Positions 31,018-38,906 of a stretch of 41,237 bases of DNA are shown piece by piece. The notes below the pieces were generated by a model. The model worked only from the letters and a program-made list of their open reading frames with translations, was not told where the DNA came from and did no database searches. Source of the stretch: Patescibacteria group bacterium (GTDB lineage Bacteria; Patescibacteriota; Minisyncoccia; JAHIHE01; JAGLIN01); contig JARGGI010000008.1 of the NCBI GenBank assembly GCA_029210775.1, positions 1-41,237 on the forward strand. The letters are read 5' to 3'. The position numbers were made by a program, and so were the translations under genes. Each line of letters begins with the position of its first letter. The stretch's first letter is position 1.

Positions 31018-31232
31018 AGATCTTTGGTGGCGAAGATATCCATTGGTCAGTGATTGTTCTGCAAATTCGAATTTTGATGAAGTGTTTATATGTAATAAAG
31101 TTGCCAAAAGATGTATGTTTAGATAGTTTATCTTTATATCCTGTGGATAACTTTTTAATAATATATTGATATTGTCTAAAATGCTTTATAATAAGCACTA
31201 ATATGATATTAATAAAGTTTAATATTTTTCTA
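31018..31232. other. Intergenic stretch
   Basis: The first 100 bases look like decayed coding sequence: the frame after the stop at 31017 reads IFGGEDIHWSVIVLQIRILMKC-like residues. I see no supported gene. The promoter at 31233 follows. Confidence 0.3.
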
Positions 31233-31260
31233 TTGACAAATATTTTTTATCCTGTATACT
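31233..31260 (+). promoter_or_regulatory. Near-consensus sigma-70 promoter of the large RNA
   Basis: TTGACA (31233-31238), 16-bp spacer, TATACT (31255-31260). This is the best promoter match I found on the plus strand, yet no gene of any size begins within 1.3 kb downstream. Confidence 0.8.
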
Positions 31261-31266
31261 GTTATA

Positions 31267-32484
31267 TAGAATTATTAAAAAATCTATGACAACATTAAAT
31301 TCACAATCAATGCGAATGAAAGAATCCCAGATAACTGGCTATTTTGTGATTGTGAAAATTAGCCTACTAATTAAGTAGTTTGCTTTTGATTTAGTTTAAG
31401 GCTCGCAAGAGTTAAATAAAACAAAACCAAAAGCAACCTACCAAATAGTAGGCTTTTTGTTAAATATAAACAAAAATTGATCTTTAAAAAAGATGTTTTA
31501 GACTTACTGTAAGCTTATTAAGGGATTTTATAAAAAGTTTTCAGTAGGTCTAAAATGGCCAGCATTTATTTGGAATACCTCCTATTCCCATTCCCGTCAT
31601 AAGGATAAATGCTGGCCATAATAATTAAAAAAGGTCTTTGGACCACGCTTGCGAGAGGATATGGGTCATTATGAATCATAATGAAATTAAATTTACAAAA
31701 AACAACACTAAAAAACCCATACTCCTCTCGCACCTCCTTTCTTTATTTTTCTTAGCTAATTGTGTTTAATAATTTTGAATATAATTATTGGAGAGAAATG
31801 CTCGTTTGTTTAAAACATAGACAAACGATGAGAATACTTTGAACCATGAAAGTATTCCTTTGCCGGGAATGACTGAAGAAATATAATTCTTCAAGACTCA
31901 CAAAAGCTAAGACCAAAAAAGCTTTTGAAAAAAACAGGGGCGGTATAAAATTTATAAAAAAATATTATTAAGTTTATTAAACCGCCCCTCTTCTCACCTC
32001 TTTTAATTTTTTTTTAAATTCAATTTCTGTTTATAAAAATTTGTAAATAGAAATTGCTTCATAAGTGATCCTTATGAAGTATATGGGAGATCCTTTCAAA
32101 AGAAGATCTCTCACAATTAAGAGAGCGGAAAAATTTGGAAAAAAGCCAAATAGAAATTATAAATAATAATTTTCTTTCCGCTCTCTCATCTTCATCTAAT
32201 AAAAAATGGAGGGAAATAATGAATTATAATGAAATGATAAGCATTCTAATTTTAATTTATTGTAAGAAAGAAACTGATAATTAAAAACATCTTTCTTACT
32301 CTTTTTTAAATCAAACAATTTAAATATACACCAGAAAATAAAATGAACTTAGCCAACAAAACACAACAAAATATAATCATTAGCATTATTATCAGCCACG
32401 GGGCTTTGCCTTGAAGGTTGATTTGATGATTTAGATTTAACCTGCAAAGCAAAATCCCGAACAAAAAATGTTCGGGATTTTTTG
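31267..32484 (+). ncRNA. Candidate large structured non-coding RNA (about 1.2 kb)
   Basis: Between a strong promoter and a strong terminator there is no supported ORF, but about fifteen stem-loops are visible: TTCACAATCA/TGATTGTGAA (31300-31356); AGCCTACTA/TAGTAGGCT (31361-31454) enclosing TTGCTTTTG/CAAAAGCAA and CTC-GCAA-GAG; AGACTTACTG/CAGTAGGTCT (31500-31551); ATGGCCAGCATTTAT/ATAAATGCTGGCCAT (31555-31619); GCGAGAGGA-TATGGGT with its complement (31651-31731); GAATACTTT/AAAGTATTC (31832-31857); AGGGGCGGT/ACCGCCCCT (31936-31989); CAATTTCTGTTTAT/GTAAATAGAAATTG (32021-32056, two G.U); CTTCATAAG/CTTATGAAG (32057-32079); AGAGAGCGGAAA/TTTCCGCTCTCT (32120-32186) closing a three-way junction; GTAAGAAAG/CTTTCTTAC (32262-32299). 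The stem at 31361-31454 ends in U5, so an early terminated form is possible. I recognise no known RNA family. Confidence 0.7.
32454..32484 (+). terminator. Strong intrinsic terminator of the large RNA
   Basis: AATCCCGAACA-AAAAA-TGTTCGGGATT followed by T6. The perfect stem is at least 10 bp. Confidence 0.9.
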
Positions 32485-32633
32485 TTATTTGAAAAATATA
32501 TATTAAATTTTAAGTGTCATTGTGAAATTATTGAAAAATTGTTTTAAAAAATCTCACGACGACATTTGGTTGTCTAAAAATAAAAATAAATATTTACAAC
32601 ATATAAATTTTGAATTTAAGGAGGAACAGAAAA

Positions 32634-32888
32634 TTGAGTGATAATACATGGACCAGTGAGGGAGATAAAATTCTCCTAAATGTTGAAATGAATGGTGGGT
32701 TGCAAGATGTTATTATAAAATTAAATAAAATCGTTGGTGTAAAAGGAGAAAAATGGGATTTTGTTGGAAAACCTAATTTGTATGTATTTCCACAAATTAA
32801 AGTTATAAAATCTCAAAAAGAAGGTATCCTTGAAATTTTAAACAAGGAAGGATTTTTACATTATCATAAGGGGTTTAATAATAAGTAA
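32634..32888 (+). CDS. 84-aa unknown protein, TTG start
   Basis: The SD AAGGAGGA lies inside the track ORF, so the start is the TTG at 32634, eight bases after it, giving LSDNTWTSEGDKILLNVEMN. The protein is a small alpha/beta-looking domain with no family I recognise. It is followed by a clear terminator. It is the first gene after the large RNA, from which a terminator separates it. Confidence 0.65.
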   Translation: MSDNTWTSEGDKILLNVEMNGGLQDVIIKLNKIVGVKGEKWDFVGKPNLYVFPQIKVIKSQKEGILEILNKEGFLHYHKGFNNK

Positions 32889-32913
32889 GCCCTTTTTTCT
32901 TTTTCAAAAAAAT

Positions 32914-32940
32914 AAGAGCAATTTTTTTGCTCAATTTTTT
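32914..32940 (+). terminator. Intrinsic terminator
   Basis: GAGCAA-TTTTT-TTGCTC followed by AATTTTTT, 28 bases after the 84-aa gene. Confidence 0.75.
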
Positions 32941-32943
32941 GAT

Positions 32944-33078
32944 TTATCGTTTCTTTTCTGTTAGCTCATATAGACGAACAGAAGTATTTTTATCAAGGCT
33001 AATTTTTATGACATTAGTATTTTGGAATAAAATAAGCTGTTCTTTTATTTTATTTTTTGGTGCCTGAATGTGAGTCAT
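32944..33078 (-). CDS. Possible 44-aa protein on the minus strand
   Basis: ATG (33076-33078) to TAA (32944-32946): begins MTHIQAPKNKIKEQLILFQN and ends in LYELTEKKR. Just upstream, another short frame reads LSERLARLIIKYLEDQGGG before a stop at 33082-33084. Both look coding in composition, so this may be two small overlapping ORFs or the relic of one gene. Too short for the track. No clear SD. Confidence 0.35.
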   Translation of the reverse strand: MTHIQAPKNKIKEQLILFQNTNVIKISLDKNTSVRLYELTEKKR

Positions 33079-33084
33079 TATTTA

Positions 33085-33318
33085 TGATATGGTTACAGGA
33101 CCTCCGCCCTGATCTTCTAAATATTTAATTATCAAGCGAGCAAGTCTTTCTGACAAGAGAATTTTAATTTCATTTGATTTTATAAGGTTCAAGATTTACA
33201 TCTCAATTGGCTGATAATTATATATTATCAGTAAATATCATAATACACAAAAAGAATTCCACAGGTCTAATAAATGTGATAGAATTAGATTGTTAATCAG
33301 GATATAGATAATCGTATT
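33085..33318. other. Intergenic stretch upstream of the SpoIIM-like gene
   Basis: It contains the second short minus-strand reading frame described for 32944-33078. A TAATTATATATTATCAG AT-rich patch near 33214 may hold a promoter. Nothing else stands out. Confidence 0.3.
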
Positions 33319-33903
33319 ATGACACTGTTCCAAATTAAAAAGTATTTATATGGTCTTAAAATATATATATTATTTTCTTTATATTTTTTTGCCATATCAA
33401 CGCTTATTGGATATATTTTTGCTCAAAATAATCCTGTTGAAGTCCGAGAAGTTATAAAAAACATAAGCGAAGCTCTGCTATTGGATGAAGAAATGACTTC
33501 GTTGCAACTTTTTTTCTTTATTTTTCAAAATAATGTAAGTAAGTTATTTATAATATTACCACTTGGAATTTTCGCAGGAATTATTCCATTTCTTTCAATT
33601 TTTACTAACGGATTGATTTTAGGAATTTTTGCTCAAATTGCAATTCAAGAAGTTTCCTGGTTATTTTTAATTTTCGGAATAATGCCTCACGGAATTATCG
33701 AAATTCCAGTTTTAATTGTTTCTTCTGCAATTGGAATGAGAATTGGAAAAGTTGCAATCTGGAAGTTGTTTGGATCAAAGGAGAGCCTTATAAAAGAACT
33801 TACAAAAGCTCTAAGGTTTTTTATTTTTGTACTATTCCCACTTTTGTTTATTGCAGCTTTTATCGAAACATATATAACATCTAATATCTTGAAGCTTCTT
33901 TGA
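33319..33903 (+). CDS. SpoIIM-like membrane protein
   Basis: A 194-aa protein with about five transmembrane helices and the SpoIIM/DUF95 signature FGIMPHGIIEIPVLIVSSAIGMRIG. In Bacillus SpoIIM is part of a peptidoglycan-remodelling complex; non-sporulating bacteria carry relatives of unclear role, and sporulation is not implied here. It is followed 14 bases later by a tRNA gene on the same strand. Confidence 0.85.
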   Translation: MTLFQIKKYLYGLKIYILFSLYFFAISTLIGYIFAQNNPVEVREVIKNISEALLLDEEMTSLQLFFFIFQNNVSKLFIILPLGIFAGIIPFLSIFTNGLILGIFAQIAIQEVSWLFLIFGIMPHGIIEIPVLIVSSAIGMRIGKVAIWKLFGSKESLIKELTKALRFFIFVLFPLLFIAAFIETYITSNILKLL

Positions 33904-33917
33904 TTTATATAAATTAT

Positions 33918-33988
33918 GGGCCCGTAGTATAGTGGTATTACAGCGCATTCGCATTGCACAAACGCGAGTTCAATTCTCGCCGGGTCCA
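33918..33988 (+). tRNA. tRNA-Ala (CGC)
   Basis: A 71-nt cloverleaf: acceptor GGGCCCG/CGGGTCC with G3.U70 (the alanine identity pair), D arm GTAT...TTAC, anticodon loop TTCGCAT (anticodon CGC), T arm GCGAG-TTCAATT-CTCGC, discriminator A. The anticodon stem has one C/A mismatch (28-42) and the D stem one T/T. CCA is not encoded, so the CCA enzyme is needed. Confidence 0.85.
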
Positions 33989-34014
33989 CTATTACAATTT
34001 TCATTATATCTATT

Positions 34015-34042
34015 TTGTTTTTATTTGATAAAATGGTATAAT
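34015..34042 (+). promoter_or_regulatory. Promoter of nth
   Basis: Extended -10 TGGTATAAT (TATAAT at 34037-34042) with TTGTTT 16 bp upstream. Confidence 0.45.
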
Positions 34043-34102
34043 AATATTAAATTTATACAGGATTAGTATTTTTTGGTTTTTAATTGGATAAATATAAAAT
34101 TT

Positions 34103-34744
34103 ATGCCGGAAAAAAAACAAAGAGTAAAAAAAATTATAGCTCTCTTAAATAGAAAATATAAAAATCCCAAGACTGCTTTGAATTACAAAACCCCACATGA
34201 ACTTTTGGTTGCTACGATTCTTTCTGCACAATGCACTGATAAAAGAGTAAACACTGTAACACAAGAACTTTTTAGAAAATATAAAAAAACAAAGGATTAT
34301 GCCAATGTTAGTAGTGAAGAATTTGAGAAAGATATACGGACAACTGGATTTTATAGAAATAAAGCGAAAAATATTATTGAAGCTTCAAAAATTATTGTTG
34401 AAAAATTTCGTTCCAGAGTTCCAGATACAATGGAAAAATTGATAACATTGCCTGGAGTCGCTAGAAAAACAGCAAATATTGTCCTTTCGGAAGCGTTTGG
34501 GAAAAACGAAGGAATCGCTGTTGACACTCATGTTAGAAGATTATCGCAAAGACTTGGTTTATCATTAAACTCAAATCCTGATAAAATAGAAAAAGATTTA
34601 ATGGACATTACAGAAAAAAAGAATTTAAGTAGGATTTCAAATTTGTTAATTTCTCATGGTAGAACAATTTGTAGCGCCAGGAGTCCAAAGTGCCGTTCTT
34701 GCGTTTTAAATAAAGATTGTCCGTCTGCATTTAGTTTTAAATAA
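34103..34744 (+). CDS. nth: Endonuclease III
   Basis: The track begins at TTG 34073; I prefer ATG 34103 (MPEKKQRVKK), 213 aa, the usual size. It has the helix-hairpin-helix LPGVARKTAN with the catalytic lysine, VDTHVRRLSQRLG with the catalytic aspartate, and a C-x6-C-x2-C-x5-C iron-sulfur cluster (CSARSPKCRSCVLNKDC). It removes oxidised pyrimidines and nicks the abasic site in base-excision repair. Confidence 0.96.
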   Translation: MPEKKQRVKKIIALLNRKYKNPKTALNYKTPHELLVATILSAQCTDKRVNTVTQELFRKYKKTKDYANVSSEEFEKDIRTTGFYRNKAKNIIEASKIIVEKFRSRVPDTMEKLITLPGVARKTANIVLSEAFGKNEGIAVDTHVRRLSQRLGLSLNSNPDKIEKDLMDITEKKNLSRISNLLISHGRTICSARSPKCRSCVLNKDCPSAFSFK

Positions 34745-34781
34745 TATATATATCAGATTAATTTAAATATTAATCAAAAAA

Positions 34782-35309
34782 ATGATTGAAACATATAGTC
34801 TAAATATCTTTAAATGTAAGTTATGTTCAGAAGTGATTTTAGCTGAACATAAATCATCAAATTGTCCATTTTGTGGAGCGCATGATGATTATATTATTCG
34901 AGTACAAGAATGGAAAGATAATAATAATATTGATAATCTTTCTAAAATTTCAAGAGAAAATCTTGAAAATGCAATGAATTTAGAGTTTGAAAATGCAAGG
35001 TTCTATAAATGTGCTATGTCTTATTCTCGTGATGTGGAAAAAAAGGCGATATTTCAAAGTCTTTCTAAAACAGAAATGGAGCATGCATTTTTGATTTCGA
35101 AAGTGTTAAAATTACCTAAATCTGATTTAGGAATACAAAACATTTGTTTTCGTCTTGATCAAGAAAATATTGAAGATGCTCTTGTTCGTGAGAAAAAGGC
35201 AAAAGAATTTTATCTTAAAGCTTATAATGAAGCCTCGGAAGAAAGAGTTAAAGAAATATTTTTTGGTCTATTAGAAGTGGAAGGGGATCATATAAAATTG
35301 TTTGAATAA
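34782..35309 (+). CDS. Rubrerythrin with N-terminal rubredoxin-like domain
   Basis: A 175-aa protein. A rubredoxin/zinc-ribbon-like knuckle pair comes first (C12-x2-C15, C28-x2-C31), then a ferritin-like four-helix domain with diiron ligands in EFENARFY, EMEH, EKKAKEFY and EVEGDH. The order is reversed relative to classical rubrerythrin, as in the so-called reverse rubrerythrins of anaerobes. It would reduce hydrogen peroxide, using electrons passed through the Cys4 iron. It lies 37 bases after nth and both may be co-expressed for oxidative-stress defence. Confidence 0.85.
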   Translation: MIETYSLNIFKCKLCSEVILAEHKSSNCPFCGAHDDYIIRVQEWKDNNNIDNLSKISRENLENAMNLEFENARFYKCAMSYSRDVEKKAIFQSLSKTEMEHAFLISKVLKLPKSDLGIQNICFRLDQENIEDALVREKKAKEFYLKAYNEASEERVKEIFFGLLEVEGDHIKLFE

Positions 35310-35341
35310 GGATTACAAATTTATCTACTATGAATAAATTA

Positions 35342-35366
35342 AAAAAGAGCTGATAGCTCTTTTTCT
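35342..35366 (+). terminator. Intrinsic terminator
   Basis: AAAGAGCT-GAT-AGCTCTTT followed by TTCTTT, 33 bases after the rubrerythrin stop. Confidence 0.75.
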
Positions 35367-35551
35367 TTATTGTTGTTTATAATAATTCTTTAGAAAAAAG
35401 TTGCTAATATCCTTGAATTACAAAATTCAATATATTTGTCATCCTTAGCTTGTCAAAGGGTGGAAAATGCATCAAATTTATCATAGTTCGATAGGCAGGC
35501 TCACTATAATAAATTTAGTTATCTCGTAATCTAAAGTAATTTGTAACATTC

Positions 35552-35580
35552 TTGACATAATTTTATATTTATGTTAGAAG
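35552..35580 (+). promoter_or_regulatory. Promoter of the secreted hydrolase
   Basis: TTGACA (35552-35557), 17-bp spacer, TAGAAG (35575-35580) with TG one base upstream (extended -10). Confidence 0.5.
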
Positions 35581-35663
35581 TGGACACAGGAAACAACAAA
35601 CTATTTTATTGAAAATGGGAATAATTGGTTTTGTTTCTGAGAAATATAAAAAGGTGAATAAAA

Positions 35664-36818
35664 TTGAACAAAAATATAAAAAATATTTTAAGCATTGCGA
35701 TGATTACAATGCTGATGGTATCGACAATTCCTTTTCCAGTGTTTGCGGACATTGAACAGGAAAGTAGCGAAACTGTTTATTCTGAGGACTTCTTTCAGAT
35801 AAATACAAAATTTGGTTATCCTATAGGAGTACATATTCTCTCACCGAGTAATATGAATTCAAAAAAGTTGATGGTGTTAGTTTCTGGTACAGGATTGGAT
35901 TTTAAAACTAATTTTTTTACACCTGAAGATCAAAATTTGGCATTATTTTATATTCAACAAGGATATACTGTGGTTGGAATTGATAATGCTGAAACTTTGA
36001 TAGATTTTGATCCGGCTACAGATTATGCTTTTATGGATAACTGGGGTATAGACAGCCATGTAGCTAATACAAAAACCGCAGTTAAATTTGCCCAAAAACA
36101 AACAGGAATAAAGGATTATGAAATAACAGGGCACAGTCTTGGTAGTATTGTTGCTCTTTTATATTCAGAAAAATATAATGATGACGAACGCTTAAAGGCT
36201 ATTTATCTTTTGGAAATTGGGCAGTTTAACCCAGAGACAGAAGCTGAACGAATACAAATGGCTATTGAAAGTTCAATTGCAGCTGAAAATGCCATTGAAG
36301 CGGGATCGTATGTTGATTTTGAGTTGCTTGGTTTTGCTCAAATTACATTGAATGCAATAATATTTCCAACTGGAGACTCTAAAATTCCTAGTCCGTATGG
36401 TGGAAATTTTACAAATGAAGAATTTGTCTATTTTGCAGCCATATATACAAATATGTTGCCTGGTAATTGGCAATTTAATCAAGGTCTTTTTGCCGGAAAC
36501 CTATTTAGTGGTTTGTATTATACTTCATCAGATGTATTGTACCAGGTCGGTCTTAATGGCGGAATTTATCCAATGGCTATAGAAAGAGATCTATATTTAT
36601 GGCTTGCTGGCAAATATAAAATTAATTTTAAAAGTGTGAAAGTTCCAGTAGTCATAGTGAATGCTGAGGGAGGACTTGGAAATAAAGGAGAATATATCTT
36701 CAACAAGCTAAAATCTGCCGGAAATGAAGATGTTCAATATATTTTGGTTCCCGGAGGACATGCAGATATAATTTACGGAGGAGAATATGCACAAGAAATC
36801 TGGAAGTGTTTAAAGTAA
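35664..36818 (+). CDS. Secreted alpha/beta hydrolase
   Basis: TTG start with SD AAGGTG seven bases upstream. Residues 1-28 form a signal peptide (ILSIAMITMLMVSTIPFPVFA-D). The nucleophile elbow GHSLG, the strand before it (YEITGHSLGSIVALLY) and a C-terminal GGHADI with the likely catalytic His place it in the alpha/beta hydrolase fold; the oxyanion region is LVSGTG. The substrate is unknown: a lipase/esterase or an enzyme acting on host-derived material is plausible for a secreted protein in an organism of this type. Monocistronic, with promoter and terminator visible. Confidence 0.8.
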   Translation: MNKNIKNILSIAMITMLMVSTIPFPVFADIEQESSETVYSEDFFQINTKFGYPIGVHILSPSNMNSKKLMVLVSGTGLDFKTNFFTPEDQNLALFYIQQGYTVVGIDNAETLIDFDPATDYAFMDNWGIDSHVANTKTAVKFAQKQTGIKDYEITGHSLGSIVALLYSEKYNDDERLKAIYLLEIGQFNPETEAERIQMAIESSIAAENAIEAGSYVDFELLGFAQITLNAIIFPTGDSKIPSPYGGNFTNEEFVYFAAIYTNMLPGNWQFNQGLFAGNLFSGLYYTSSDVLYQVGLNGGIYPMAIERDLYLWLAGKYKINFKSVKVPVVIVNAEGGLGNKGEYIFNKLKSAGNEDVQYILVPGGHADIIYGGEYAQEIWKCLK

Positions 36819-36829
36819 GTAAATAAAGG

Positions 36830-36864
36830 GAGAGAAAATACTAAGTTTTCTCTCTCATATTTTT
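36830..36864. terminator. Bidirectional intrinsic terminator
   Basis: GAGAGAAAA-TACTAAG-TTTTCTCTC followed by an AT-rich T8 run. It sits between convergent hydrolase and cca genes. Confidence 0.8.
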
Positions 36865-36877
36865 TTTATATATCTCT

Positions 36878-38320
36878 TTATTTTACCCAAAATTTCTTCT
36901 TATCTTTCAAATCCTCTTCTTCTTTTTTTTCCTCAATAACTTTTTCACTTTTCTTAATTTCTTCAGCAGATAATTTATTTAGTTCCTGAACTCTTTTTTC
37001 AAGATGATTCTTTGTGTTTCTCTTTGGATTTTCAATGACTTCAGAGAGAAGAACCTTAAGAATTGCTCCAATCTTCGGACCAGGTTTTGCATTCAGAATT
37101 TTCATAATGTCTTGTCCATTAATTTTTAACATTTTAGCAGATATCGGATCTTTACTCACTTTTTCAATTAGATATTCAAGATGTCTTAATTTATATGGTT
37201 TAGCTTTTGGAACTCCGCTTCCAAGACGATCTGCAATTCTAAGATCCATCAAATCTTTTAAATTTTCTTTTCCAGTTCTTTTTATTAATCTTCTGATTCC
37301 AGCTTCTGAAACTTCGTCAACATTATAATAAAACATATGATTTTTCACGAGCAATTCAACTTTTTCTATAACTTTGTTTGAAAATTTCAGACGAGTTAGA
37401 ATTTTTTTTGTGAATTTTGCACCGACATAATCATGATTATAAAAAGTGCTGTCAGGTCCTGTTCCAGCTTTGGTTTGCGGTTTAGCTATGTCATGAAGAA
37501 GTGATGCCAAGCGAACTTCAAGTTTCTGACTTGGGCAGTGCTGAAGTGAGAGAATTAGATGTTCATAAATTGTATAAGTGTGATGACGATTTTGGTCAAC
37601 GCCGATACCATCTTCAAGTTCTGGGAGGATATATTTCAAAAGTTTTGATTTTCGAAGAAGTTCAATTCCTTCATAAGCTTGATTTGAAAGAATAATTTTT
37701 TCAAATTCATCGCGAATTCTTTCTTTGGAAACATATTTCAAAAGATTATGATTTTTTTCAATAGAATTAAATGTATTCTTATTAATTTCAAAATTTAGCT
37801 GGCAAGAAAAACGGATTGCCCGAAGCATTCGTAGTGCATCTTCTCTAAATCTTTTGTCTGGATTTCCAACTGCTTTTATAATTTTCTTCTCTAAATCTTT
37901 TTGACTTTCAAACAAATCAATTATTGCGTAACTTTTATGTGTCATTTTTAGTGCCATTGCATTAATTGTGAAATCTCTTCTTTTTAAATCTTCTTTTAAA
38001 TTTGGAGTAAATTTAATTTCATCGGGATGTCGATTGTCGCTGTATCCAACATCAATTCTATATGTTGTAATTTCAATATTTTTCAAATTGTCATCTAATG
38101 TATTATTGTTTATGACTGTCACTGTACCAAATTTATTGTTATAAAAACTCTCTGGAAATATTTTTTGAATTTCTTCTGGTTTGGCATTTGTTGTAATATC
38201 CCAATCTTTCGGAATTTTTCCAAGCAAAAAGTCTCGGACACTTCCACCGACAACATGGGCTTCATATCCTTTCTTTTCTAGTTTTTCTATGATTGTTTTG
38301 ATTTCATTTGGGATATTCAT
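36878..38320 (-). CDS. cca: Housekeeping CCA-adding enzyme / tRNA nucleotidyltransferase
   Basis: A 480-aa class II enzyme: VVGGSVRDFLLGKIPKDWDI with the metal-binding DxD, RRDFTINAMAL, DALRMLRAIRFSCQLNF and KERIRDEFEKI, followed by an HD-type domain (LLHDIAKP) and a charged C-terminal tail. It adds or repairs the tRNA 3' CCA. The tRNAs here lack encoded CCA ends, consistent with need for it. All motifs are canonical, in contrast to the diverged copy at 2972-4591. Confidence 0.93.
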   Translation of the reverse strand: MNIPNEIKTIIEKLEKKGYEAHVVGGSVRDFLLGKIPKDWDITTNAKPEEIQKIFPESFYNNKFGTVTVINNNTLDDNLKNIEITTYRIDVGYSDNRHPDEIKFTPNLKEDLKRRDFTINAMALKMTHKSYAIIDLFESQKDLEKKIIKAVGNPDKRFREDALRMLRAIRFSCQLNFEINKNTFNSIEKNHNLLKYVSKERIRDEFEKIILSNQAYEGIELLRKSKLLKYILPELEDGIGVDQNRHHTYTIYEHLILSLQHCPSQKLEVRLASLLHDIAKPQTKAGTGPDSTFYNHDYVGAKFTKKILTRLKFSNKVIEKVELLVKNHMFYYNVDEVSEAGIRRLIKRTGKENLKDLMDLRIADRLGSGVPKAKPYKLRHLEYLIEKVSKDPISAKMLKINGQDIMKILNAKPGPKIGAILKVLLSEVIENPKRNTKNHLEKRVQELNKLSAEEIKKSEKVIEEKKEEEDLKDKKKFWVK

Positions 38321-38352
38321 GATTTTAGTTTAGCATAGAAAATTCTAAAATG

Positions 38353-38400
38353 TAAAATGTATAATATTTCTCACGGCCGTGAGAAATATTATACATTTTA
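38353..38400. repeat. 48-bp perfect palindrome with mirrored -10 boxes
   Basis: TAAAATGTATAATATTTCTCACGG is followed immediately by its exact reverse complement. Each half carries TGTATAAT, an extended -10 box pointing toward the centre, and the core CTCACGGCCGTGAG is an ideal dimer operator. It lies between the start of cca and a tRNA-Arg gene. Confidence 0.9.
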
Positions 38401-38455
38401 AAGATTGGTTGATATTGAATTTGGCTTTGATTTTTGATGTTTTTAATAAGGGAAG

Positions 38456-38485
38456 TTGACTTATTATCAAGCATTCTGTTATATT
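38456..38485 (+). promoter_or_regulatory. Promoter of tRNA-Arg
   Basis: TTGACT (38456-38461), 18-bp spacer, TATATT (38480-38485), 25 bases before the mature tRNA 5' end. Confidence 0.5.
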
Positions 38486-38510
38486 TAATAAGCATTGTAT
38501 TATAATTTTC

Positions 38511-38582
38511 GTCCTCGTAGTTCAATGGATAGAACAAGAGCCTCCTAAGCTCTAGATGCAGGTTCGATTCCTGCCGAGGACA
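38511..38582 (+). tRNA. tRNA-Arg (CCT)
   Basis: A 72-nt cloverleaf: acceptor GTCCTCG/CGAGGAC, D arm GTTC...GAAC, anticodon stem AGAGC/GCTCT with loop CTCCTAA (anticodon CCT), T arm GCAGG-TTCGATT-CCTGC, discriminator A. No encoded CCA. Confidence 0.95.
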
Positions 38583-38692
38583 CAAATGAATTAAAAACAA
38601 GTTTTCTTTTTTTGCTCTTGTATTTTTTTGTTTTTTGTTAATCTATAGTCAATAGGCTATGAGATGTAAAATATTTAAAATTGTAAAAATTT

Positions 38693-38766
38693 GGGCCATT
38701 AGCGCAGTTGGCTAGCGCGCCTCCATGGCATGGAGGAGGTCACCGGTTCGAATCCGGTATGGTCCA
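38693..38766 (+). tRNA. tRNA-Ala (GGC)
   Basis: A 74-nt cloverleaf: acceptor GGGCCAT/ATGGTCC with G3.U70, D arm GCGC...GCGC, anticodon stem CCTCC/GGAGG with loop ATGGCAT (anticodon GGC), T arm CCGG-TTCGAAT-CCGG, discriminator A. No encoded CCA. Confidence 0.95.
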
Positions 38767-38819
38767 CATAAAAATTTTTTTTTAAAAATTTAGTTGTTGT
38801 TGTGTAAATCATTTACTTA

Positions 38820-38848
38820 TTGATTTTAAGTAGAAATCATGATATGAT
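38820..38848 (+). promoter_or_regulatory. Promoter of the matrixin-like gene
   Basis: TTGATT (38820-38825), 17-bp spacer, TATGAT (38843-38848). Confidence 0.5.
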
Positions 38849-38906
38849 AGAGATGTAAATTATATAATTTCGTTTTATTACTTAATTAAATAATTAAGTT
38901 AAAAAT

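Noticed and set aside
31267-32484. Possible short ORFs with SD-like GGAGAG or GGAGGG near 31790 and 32208
   Set aside because: The frames after them are only a few codons long or AT-biased noise; stems dominate. They could be leader peptides but I cannot support translation.
31267-32484. CRISPR array
   Set aside because: The repeats are inverted and all different; there is no constant direct repeat with regular spacers and no cas gene anywhere in the window.
33319-33903. Evidence for sporulation
   Set aside because: A single SpoIIM-like protein is common in non-sporulating bacteria; no other sporulation gene is present.
33687-34004. Minus-strand 105-aa ORF
   Set aside because: It overlaps the SpoIIM-like gene and the tRNA-Ala gene antisense.
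38325-38600. Minus-strand 91-aa ORF over the palindrome and tRNA-Arg
   Set aside because: It crosses a confident tRNA gene on the opposite strand and has no SD.
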